NCBI RefSeq assembly: GCF_024437745.1
Contig: NZ_JANFNY010000004.1
Coordinates: 54,815 to 118,814 of the forward strand
Direction of reading: 5' to 3'
Length of the DNA stretch: 64,000 nucleotides
DNA from: Roseomonas sp. GC11
Lineage (GTDB): Bacteria; Pseudomonadota; Alphaproteobacteria; Acetobacterales; Acetobacteraceae
Below, piece after piece: positions 24,659-30,497 of the stretch (the first letter of the stretch is position 1; each line of letters opens with the position of its first letter). The position numbers were made by a program, and so were the translations under genes. The notes beneath the pieces are model-generated. The model was not told the DNA's origin. It did no database searches and worked only from the letters and a program-made list of their open reading frames with translations.

Positions 24659-26285
24659 TGGATGGTTCCTTCGAGGGAGGGGTTTGGTCGAAAGGAGACG
24701 CCTCGCGCAGCGTGTTGCTGTCGGGGTCGTAGCTCAGGGCGATGGTGTGGCCGGTCGCTTGGCCGGTGTAGCGATCCTTCAGGACGCGAAGGGTGGTGGT
24801 GTTGCGCTCCACCTCGTCCTCGGCCTGTTGGTTACGCTCCAGGCCCAGCATGAACATGGACCAGAAGCCAATGCTTCGGCTCCCCTTGAAGTGGCGGATG
24901 GCGACACGCCCTCCTTCCTCGTGGGGTTTCCCCTCGGGGGTCGCGAGGTGCGACACGAAGCCAAGCCAGATGGGGATTTCCTTCACCAACCCGCCGATCT
25001 CAGCCATCGTCTTTTCGAGGATGGTCCGCTCATTCTCAGGGTCGGCAGAGGCGATGGCGGTGAGGTGGTCGAGGTAGTGGATGCGCACCCCTTCGGCTTG
25101 GTAGAGATACCGGATGGATGAGCGGATACGCTCCCACTCGATACTGCCGAAGTGATTGTAGAGGTGCAGCTTACCGCCGCCCTTCAGTTTGGTGATGGCA
25201 TCCCGGACTAACCGTGGGTCTCGCTCAGGATCAGGAACGTGGAGCCGCTGGTTCACCAGTTTGCCTGCCAGGCGCAGTACGGTCTCCTTGGGCTCCTGCT
25301 CCAGATAGAACAGGCCCACCGGCTGGTGGAGTTCGTGGAGATCGTAGAGCACCTGTTCGGTGATGAACTCCGTCTTACCCACACCTGTCCCGGCGCCGAT
25401 GGCGCAGCACTCCCCCCAGCGTCGCCCGTAGGTCAACTGGGTGAGCGTTGGGAGGTACCAGGGGAGCCCAACCTGCACCGGCTGGGCTGCATCCTCGGCC
25501 ACATCGTCGAGGGTCACCAAGCCATCCGGGCGGTGCTGCTTGGCATTCCAGATGGCGGAGCAAAGCTCCTCCACTCGGCCAGCCAGCAGCATCTCGTTCG
25601 CATCCTTCAGAGGGAGCGACACGACAAACGCTTTGCCTGGAGGCAGCATCTCGGCGCAGGCTGCGGCGGTGGTTCGCCCAGGCTCATCCGCATCGAAGCA
25701 GAGGATCACCTGCTCGAACGATGAGAGCCATTCGAGTTGCTTGGCGAACTGCTTGGGGGTCTGAGGACCGGCGCCATTCGGCAGGGAGACCACGGGATAC
25801 TTCCCATCGCCCCATGTCTGGAACACAGTGAGCGCGTCGATCTCGCCTTCGGTGACCACGATGCGCCGCCCGCCGGGCTTCCAGAGGTGCTGACCGAAGA
25901 ACCAGGGTTGCTTCGTGTCCCCCGTCCAGGGGAACTCCTTGTCACCCGTGCGGAGCTTCTGGGCGACCACCTGACCAGAGGCGGGGTCGCGATACTCTGC
26001 GATCTGCACCGGCTTCCCCCGGTGGATACCGCAGCGGTACCCCATGCGACGGCAGGTCTCCGCGGTGATCCCCCGCTTGCTCAGGGGGCGCACCTCGCCG
26101 TCAACTAAGTCGTCTGGCACGAAGGGCCTCTTGGTTGTGGGGGAGGGGCGCTCCTGGGCCTCATCGGAGGGCGCGTAGTGACCACACCCGAAGCAGAACC
26201 CGTGCCCGTCGCTGTACCGCGCAAGGTTGTCGCGGCTGCCGCAGGAGGGGCATGGTTCCTTGGCGACGAAGGAGCTATCCGTCAT
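24645..26285 (-). CDS. Primase-helicase, gp4-like
   Basis: The protein has 546 residues (T7 gp4A: 566). A zinc ribbon (CPSC at about 12-15, CFGC at about 31-34) is followed by the TOPRIM primase core with VVTEGEIDALTV and ILCFDADEPGR. The DnaB-type helicase part has Walker A GAGTGVGKTEF near 305, FYLEQEPKET, HYLDHLTAIAS and RNQQ. It unwinds DNA and makes primers at the T7-like replication fork with gp5 and gp2.5. It starts in an ATGA junction. Confidence 0.95.
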   Translation of the reverse strand: MTDSSFVAKEPCPSCGSRDNLARYSDGHGFCFGCGHYAPSDEAQERPSPTTKRPFVPDDLVDGEVRPLSKRGITAETCRRMGYRCGIHRGKPVQIAEYRDPASGQVVAQKLRTGDKEFPWTGDTKQPWFFGQHLWKPGGRRIVVTEGEIDALTVFQTWGDGKYPVVSLPNGAGPQTPKQFAKQLEWLSSFEQVILCFDADEPGRTTAAACAEMLPPGKAFVVSLPLKDANEMLLAGRVEELCSAIWNAKQHRPDGLVTLDDVAEDAAQPVQVGLPWYLPTLTQLTYGRRWGECCAIGAGTGVGKTEFITEQVLYDLHELHQPVGLFYLEQEPKETVLRLAGKLVNQRLHVPDPERDPRLVRDAITKLKGGGKLHLYNHFGSIEWERIRSSIRYLYQAEGVRIHYLDHLTAIASADPENERTILEKTMAEIGGLVKEIPIWLGFVSHLATPEGKPHEEGGRVAIRHFKGSRSIGFWSMFMLGLERNQQAEDEVERNTTTLRVLKDRYTGQATGHTIALSYDPDSNTLREASPFDQTPPSKEPSNEDF

Positions 26286-26470
26286 TCCTCGGTGGGGTGG
26301 TCCTTGACCAGCGCCATAAGCTCCTCCGTGGCGTCCAGCCTGGGGACCAGGGCAGCGTCACTGGAGGCGGCGCCGTAGGGCGACATGGTGAGGAGGAGGT
26401 TCCGCCGATGGGCGCGCAGGGCGGCCATGATATCCTGCTTTTGGACCGGAGAGAGGATCGGCGGGATCAT
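26282..26470 (-). CDS. Hypothetical small protein
   Basis: The protein has 62 residues between the HTH gene and primase-helicase with ATGA junctions on both sides. It is helical, with a basic middle (ALRAHRRNLLL) and acidic C-terminus. No family is recognised. Confidence 0.6.
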   Translation of the reverse strand: MIPPILSPVQKQDIMAALRAHRRNLLLTMSPYGAASSDAALVPRLDATEELMALVKDHPTEE

Positions 26471-26658
26471 CCCAGGCGGTACTCCGTGTACCGGCGCCCC
26501 GCATCGTCCCGCTTGTACTCGGCGGTGATCGTGTGACCCTGCTTGCGCAGGTCATAGATGCGGCTGGTGAGCCGTTCGATGCCGTAGTTGCGCGCCACAA
26601 GCGGCGTGATGTACCCGCGGCGCTGCAAGTGGGCGAGCACACGTTCGGTCTGGGCCAT
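26467..26658 (-). CDS. Small helix-turn-helix protein
   Basis: The protein has 63 residues. TERVLAHLQRRGYITPLVARNYGIERLTSRIYDLRKQGHTITAEYKRD matches the winged-helix pattern of small phage HTH proteins: helix 1, a turn before helix 2, recognition helix IERLTSRIYDLRK, then a wing. It is the first gene after the terminator at 26673-26704 and could regulate replication genes. DNA target unknown. Confidence 0.7.
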   Translation of the reverse strand: MAQTERVLAHLQRRGYITPLVARNYGIERLTSRIYDLRKQGHTITAEYKRDDAGRRYTEYRLG

Positions 26659-26672
26659 AAATGGCTCCTCGC

Positions 26673-26704
26673 AAAAAAGAGCCCCCAGCCTTGCGGCCAG
26701 GGGC
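26673..26704 (-). terminator. Rho-independent terminator before the primase-helicase cluster
   Basis: The minus-strand stem GCCCCTGGCC / GGCTGGGGGC (10 pairs with two G-U) has loop GCAA and is followed by TC and TTTTTT. It lies between the 62-residue gene at 26722-26910 and the HTH gene. Confidence 0.88.
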
Positions 26705-26721
26705 AGAACGGAGACGGGCGA

Positions 26722-26910
26722 TCAGGCGGCCAGGGTGACCTTGCTCGGACGGGTCTTGTATTCCTTGCCGTCCTCGCCCTTGATGCGGACGTACTCACCC
26801 TTGGCGGAGCCATAGACTTCGAGCACGACGCCGATGCGGGCGGGGGCGATGCCGCTGCGACCGAAGGTCTGGAAGGACACGCGGGAGCCGGTGGTGAAAG
26901 CGTGGGACAT
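26722..26910 (-). CDS. Hypothetical small beta-rich protein
   Basis: The protein has 62 residues with KOW/SH3-like strand pattern: GSRVSFQTFG, ARIGVVLEVY, KGEYVRIKGEDGKEYKTRPSKV. It sits just downstream of the amidase gene and upstream of a terminator. Function unknown. Confidence 0.6.
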   Translation of the reverse strand: MSHAFTTGSRVSFQTFGRSGIAPARIGVVLEVYGSAKGEYVRIKGEDGKEYKTRPSKVTLAA

Positions 26911-26921
26911 GGGGATGCCTT

Positions 26922-27368
26922 TCAGGGGATGGGGTTACGCGCAAGCCATTCGCTCACGCTGAAGGAGGGACAGTCCTTGCGGACATTCGGGAAGTCGCGG
27001 TGACCGAGGACCGTGGCCTCGGGGTAGCGGGAGCGCAGGTCCACCAGCAGGCGCCGCAGGGCCACCCACTGTTTATCCGTGAAGTTGTCCTGCGCGGTCT
27101 TGTTGTCCTCGGCCACGCCGCCCACCAAGCAGATGCCGATGGAGGTGGCGTTGTGACCGGCGACATGGGCGCCGATCTCGCTCTCGGCGCGCCCAGGCTC
27201 GATCTCGCCGTTGCGCCGAATGACGAAGTGATAGCCGATCTTGAAGAAGCCCCGCAGGCGGTGCCAGCGGTCGATCTCCTTGACGCCTATGTTCATCTTC
27301 GGCGGCGTGGCGGAACAGTGGATGACGATGTGAGTGGTGGCCTGGCGGTTAGCCACGGCGGCACTCAT
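26922..27368 (-). CDS. N-acetylmuramoyl-L-alanine amidase (T7 lysozyme, gp3.5-like)
   Basis: The protein has 148 residues (T7: 151). Zinc ligands are in IVIHCSAT (His), LGHRDF (His) and KDCPSF (Cys). The catalytic Tyr is in GYHFVI and the Lys in RKDCP. The whole pattern GVKEIDRWHRLRGFFKIGYHF closely follows T7 lysozyme, which cleaves peptidoglycan and binds phage RNA polymerase to control transcription. The same dual role is plausible here because the phage encodes that polymerase. The ATG at 27368 overlaps the endonuclease end by 20 bases. Confidence 0.93.
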   Translation of the reverse strand: MSAAVANRQATTHIVIHCSATPPKMNIGVKEIDRWHRLRGFFKIGYHFVIRRNGEIEPGRAESEIGAHVAGHNATSIGICLVGGVAEDNKTAQDNFTDKQWVALRRLLVDLRSRYPEATVLGHRDFPNVRKDCPSFSVSEWLARNPIP

Positions 27369-27765
27369 CAAGCCACGCTTGGGGGAGCGGTGCCTTCGCC
27401 CAGGGGATACCCAGGCGGTCGCACCAGGCGGCATAGGTGGTGGCTGACTTCTTCCCGATCTTGGTCAGCGGGTTGCTGAAGAGCATTCGGAAGTCGAGCC
27501 CCGGGTTGGCCTCCAGGGCGCGCTTGATGCGGCCCCGGTCGTCACTGGGGAAATACCCTTTGGTCTCCACGATCATTGTGGAGCCATCGAGCTTCTGGAG
27601 AAGGAAGTCGGGGGTGTAGTAGTGGCTCTGCACATAGGGCAGGCGCAGCGCCTCATAAGAGAACGTCACACCAGCGGCCTTCAGTTGGTCGCTGACCTTC
27701 ACCTCCAGACCAGACGCGAAACCCTTAGCCCGGGCTAGCGCCGTGGTCGAACGCGGAGCTTTCAG
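27349..27765 (-). CDS. Endonuclease I (Holliday junction resolvase), gp3-like, CTG start
   Basis: The protein resembles T7 endonuclease I throughout: FASGLEVKVSDQLKAAGV, then RLPYV, YTPDFLLQ, IVETKGYF and DDRGR. T7 catalytic residues Glu20, Asp55, Glu65 and Lys67 correspond to the Glu of SGLE, Asp of TPDF, and Glu/Lys of ETK. The first canonical start (GTG 27702) lies after SGLE and would delete the catalytic Glu. The frame upstream back to an in-frame stop contains no ATG, GTG or TTG. CTG at 27765, in a CTGA junction with the SSB stop, gives 138 residues (T7: 149). This start is inference from homology and frame. Confidence 0.88.
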   Translation of the reverse strand: MKAPRSTTALARAKGFASGLEVKVSDQLKAAGVTFSYEALRLPYVQSHYYTPDFLLQKLDGSTMIVETKGYFPSDDRGRIKRALEANPGLDFRMLFSNPLTKIGKKSATTYAAWCDRLGIPWAKAPLPQAWLDECRRG

Positions 27766-28427
27766 AAGTCGGCGCTCCCGCCGTCCGTGTCGTCATCATC
27801 GCTGCCGGTGGTGTCGGTCGAGTGGTCCTCACCCTCACCGTCATAGCCATCTTCAGCACCGAAGCCGTAGCCCGAGGCGTCACGCTGGCCGGGACCGGCA
27901 AGCTCGATGATCTGCACCGCTTCGAGACGCAAGCTGACGCCATACTCCGCCTTGGGGTTCGCCCAGGGGTTCAGCGTATAGGCGACCTTCAGCTTGCTTC
28001 CGCTCCACACCTCGGCCTTCGTGGGGCGGCCCTTGGCGTTGAAGAGGGGGAGAACGCGGTACTTGATCTCGCCGGTCTTGCGATCCTTCCACGACGCCTT
28101 GGTGCCGAACTTCACCAGCACGGTGCCCGTGTCGTTGCCCTCCTCGTCCACCTCGGGGGTGATCGGCAGGGTCGGCTCGGCGGCGACCGTCATGCGCTTC
28201 TTCTTCTTCAGCGCCTCGGCCACCACTTCCTGAGCCGCAGCCTTGGCCTCGGGAAGCGCATCCTCAATTTGTCGGCGGATATCCGCCACGTCCTCATCGG
28301 ACAGGCGGAGCTTCACCGTGTACTCGCCCTCAGCCTTGAACTTGGTATCCGGCTTGTTGACCTTGGGCCACACGCCGGTACCCACGCGGGACTGATGGAT
28401 TTTCGGGCGAGGTTTACGCTCACTCAT
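27762..28427 (-). CDS. Single-stranded DNA-binding protein, gp2.5-like
   Basis: The protein has 221 residues (T7 gp2.5: 232). An OB-fold-like body (DUF2815-type: ...AEGEYTVKLRLSDED..., VLVKFGTKASWKDRKTGEIKYRVLPLF, LRLEAVQIIEL) leads to a very acidic C-terminal tail of about 35 residues ending in Phe (GGSADF). That tail binds polymerase and helicase in T7. It precedes endonuclease I, as gene 2.5 precedes gene 3 in T7. Confidence 0.88.
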   Translation of the reverse strand: MSERKPRPKIHQSRVGTGVWPKVNKPDTKFKAEGEYTVKLRLSDEDVADIRRQIEDALPEAKAAAQEVVAEALKKKKRMTVAAEPTLPITPEVDEEGNDTGTVLVKFGTKASWKDRKTGEIKYRVLPLFNAKGRPTKAEVWSGSKLKVAYTLNPWANPKAEYGVSLRLEAVQIIELAGPGQRDASGYGFGAEDGYDGEGEDHSTDTTGSDDDDTDGGSADF

Positions 28428-28454
28428 ACAGAGATGGTTTCCTTGAAGGAGGGA

Positions 28455-28607
28455 TTACCGCGCGTGTTTGGCGGTCAGGGCGCGCGGGTCGTACCCGCAG
28501 GAGAGCACCTGGGCGGTCACGTCAGCCGGGACGGTGCGCTCATTCTCGGCGTACCAGATGAACTCCCGGACGCACATCGGGAGATCGAGGTCGGTGCAGA
28601 GGGACAT
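28455..28607 (-). CDS. Hypothetical 50-residue protein
   Basis: ATG at 28607 is preceded by AAGGAAACC at good spacing, 2 bases after the previous stop. It begins MSLCTDLDLPMCVREFIWYA and ends RALTAKHAR. Two Cys residues lie in the first 12. The gene fills the space before SSB. Function unknown. Confidence 0.6.
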   Translation of the reverse strand: MSLCTDLDLPMCVREFIWYAENERTVPADVTAQVLSCGYDPRALTAKHAR

Positions 28608-28609
28608 GC

Positions 28610-28903
28610 TCAGGTTTCCTTCGAGAGGTAGTCCGCAACAGCGCGGAACTCGGGGATGTAGCGACCATCGGCCTCGGTCATGGCGGCGCCTGCAACACGC
28701 GCAGCGTCCGCCTCGTCGATCCCGTGGGCACGGGCCAGGAGCTTGAAGGCGGCGGCGATGCCAGCCACCACGATCTCCGGGCGGTACTTCTGGAGCGCAT
28801 CAACCACCTCCATCGCGGCGCGCGCTGTGGCCTCGGTGGAGACCATGTTCAGCTTGTCGCGGTCGAGGCGGATGACCCCGGGGCGGGAGGTGCGTTGGAT
28901 CAC
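28610..28903 (-). CDS. Hypothetical helical protein
   Basis: The protein has 97 residues from an ATGA junction. It is strongly helical (TARAAMEVVDALQKYRPEIVVAGIAAAFKLLARAHG). No recognised domain. Part of the early small-gene block behind the promoter at 29273. Confidence 0.6.
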   Translation of the reverse strand: MIQRTSRPGVIRLDRDKLNMVSTEATARAAMEVVDALQKYRPEIVVAGIAAAFKLLARAHGIDEADAARVAGAAMTEADGRYIPEFRAVADYLSKET

Positions 28904-29097
28904 TCCTCGCTCTCCACCATGGGGTCATCATCCAGCGCCGCTTCGAGGGCGAAGAACACTTCGGAGGCGGTCTGGTGCTCCGCCTGGGAGACTTCCAGGG
29001 CCATCGCAGGGTGATCCGTCGCGGCCCCCAGGTAGTCCCGGAGGTCACGTGCCTCGGCCAGCGAGAGTTCCAGCGTGATGACGCTCTTGACCTGCAT
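28900..29097 (-). CDS. Hypothetical acidic small protein
   Basis: The protein has 65 residues, starting at ATG 29097 in a TAATG junction. It is acidic at the C-terminus (LDDDPMVESEE), helical. No family recognised. Small acidic early proteins in T7-like phages often inhibit host enzymes, but nothing specific supports that here. Confidence 0.55.
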   Translation of the reverse strand: MQVKSVITLELSLAEARDLRDYLGAATDHPAMALEVSQAEHQTASEVFFALEAALDDDPMVESEE

Positions 29098-29246
29098 TAG
29101 CGAGCCCCCCGCTTGCCCGGCTTGCGGAACAGCCCGGCGACCATGCGGCGCACCGTGTTCCACTCCTCGGTGGTCAGCGAGTTGAGGTTGAGCGTCACGC
29201 CCGGGGCGAACAGCCAGCGCCCATTGGCGCCCATCGTGATACGCAT
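29097..29246 (-). CDS. Hypothetical 49-residue basic protein
   Basis: First gene behind the promoter at 29273-29292, with ATG at 29246 after GAGGACACCC. It begins MRITMGANGRWLFAPGVTLN and ends KPGKRGAR. Function unknown. Confidence 0.6.
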   Translation of the reverse strand: MRITMGANGRWLFAPGVTLNLNSLTTEEWNTVRRMVAGLFRKPGKRGAR

Positions 29247-29272
29247 GGGTGTCCTCGTGAGGTTTGGGTTGT

Positions 29273-29292
29273 GCGTAGAAGAGGGGGAATTG
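29273..29292 (-). promoter_or_regulatory. Predicted phage RNA polymerase promoter (copy 1)
   Basis: Minus strand CAATTCCCCCTCTTCTACGC, identical to copies at 30438 and 33072. The CACAACC sequence after it is shared with the 30438 copy. In this copy only, an upstream GGGGGAA pairs with TTCCCCC, making a hairpin as well. Confidence 0.75.
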
Positions 29293-29305
29293 CTTCCCCC
29301 GTAGT

Positions 29306-30370
29306 TCAGCGCGACTGGAGCGCCTTGGCGGCGGTGACGGCGGCCTCCAGAGCGGCCACGAGGGGCGCCAGGTAGAGCGCCTGGGGCGCGGCGGGGGCGG
29401 CGGTGGTCACCTTGCGGAGATCGCCGGGCGAGACCCATTGAACCTTATTCGCCCACGCGACGGTGCCCTCTCCGAGCACCCGGTAGTCGCCGCGCGTCGG
29501 CCCCTCCACCACGGTCGCGGTCGAGCCGATGCGGAGGTAGTGATGCGTGCCGGTTTTCCCGATGATCTCCACGGTATCCCCCACGCGGATCGAGGTGTCC
29601 TCCTGCGAGGGAACCTCAGGGGTCGCTTCCATGGGGGCCTCGCTGGCAGGCGGGCGGCTGTCGAGTACGAAACGGTCATCCACAAGGCGCGGATCGCCGC
29701 CATCGTCGATGATCTCAAGGCTGCCATCGTCGCAACGAGACGCAGGCCCGTAAACCCTGCCGGGGGTGAGGTCGATATCGCTCTTCACGCAGCGCACCCT
29801 GTCCCCCACGCGGAACGTGGTGTCCTCCTGCGAGGGAACCTCCGGGGCCTCCTCCGGGGACTGCACAACACCCGGCAGGCGATCCTCGGCCTTGGCGTCA
29901 GGCGTCGGGTACGCCGCCACCAGGGACATGGCGCTCTCCACGATGGACTTCAGGCGCGGCAGGTCGCAGTTGCGGATGAAGATGCGCTCACCGCCTTCCG
30001 TAAGGATGGTGAGCTTCGAGATGCCATGCTGGCCCTCCAGGCGCACCTGGGCCTTATCGGAGGAACCCCACCGGCAGACGAAGCTCTCCGCAGCGGAGGT
30101 GTCGAAGTCCACCTTCGCGCGCTCCGCCGGGGGCGGCGCAAACATCGACGCCGGAAGGGTCTCCTTGACCGCCGCGATGAAATCCTCGGGCATCGCCTTG
30201 TGGAGCGCCTGGATCACTTCGGGCAGCGAGACATGAGCGCCGGGGTGGTGGGCGCGCGCGGGGTGGCGGTCGAAGGTCGAAAGGAACACCTTCCCGGTCT
30301 CGGCCACATGGCTTTTCTCCACGGTGAGATCGTAGTTACCGGAACCGCGGATGGTATGGCGTGTCGTCAT
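29306..30370 (-). CDS. Hypothetical protein with duplicated SH3-like module
   Basis: The protein has 354 residues from ATG 30370 (AGGTG upstream). An N-terminal domain (about 1-170) is unrecognised. Two copies of a module starting EVPSQEDT(T/S)(F/I)RVGD follow near residues 178 and 252. Each continues as a 45-50 residue beta-rich SH3/KOW-like unit and is linked by acidic/Pro-rich spacers. The C-terminus is Ala-rich. It is the first gene after RNA polymerase and has its own promoter, so it is probably an early protein acting on the host. Residues 36-62 resemble no known fold. Confidence 0.65.
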   Translation of the reverse strand: MTTRHTIRGSGNYDLTVEKSHVAETGKVFLSTFDRHPARAHHPGAHVSLPEVIQALHKAMPEDFIAAVKETLPASMFAPPPAERAKVDFDTSAAESFVCRWGSSDKAQVRLEGQHGISKLTILTEGGERIFIRNCDLPRLKSIVESAMSLVAAYPTPDAKAEDRLPGVVQSPEEAPEVPSQEDTTFRVGDRVRCVKSDIDLTPGRVYGPASRCDDGSLEIIDDGGDPRLVDDRFVLDSRPPASEAPMEATPEVPSQEDTSIRVGDTVEIIGKTGTHHYLRIGSTATVVEGPTRGDYRVLGEGTVAWANKVQWVSPGDLRKVTTAAPAAPQALYLAPLVAALEAAVTAAKALQSR

Positions 30371-30393
30371 TGGGTCACCTCTGAATGCACAAA

Positions 30394-30420
30394 GCCCCAC
30401 CTGCGGGATGCTGGCGGGGC
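30394..30420 (-). promoter_or_regulatory. Leader stem-loop upstream of the first post-polymerase gene
   Basis: On the minus strand GCCCCGCC ... GGTGGGGC is followed by TTTGTG, between the promoter at 30438 and the ATG at 30370. It may protect the transcript end or act as an attenuator. Confidence 0.5.
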
Positions 30421-30437
30421 CGTGCGGTTTTGGTTGT

Positions 30438-30457
30438 GCGTAGAAGAGGGGGAATTG
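30438..30457 (-). promoter_or_regulatory. Predicted phage RNA polymerase promoter (copy 2)
   Basis: The minus strand is identical to the copies at 29273 and 33072. It lies in the gap between RNA polymerase and the next gene. A small inverted repeat (CTCCCTGAGGG region, 30462-30472) lies just upstream. Confidence 0.75.
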
Positions 30458-30497
30458 AACCGGCTCCCTGAGGGAACCCTTCCGATAAGGTAGGGGT

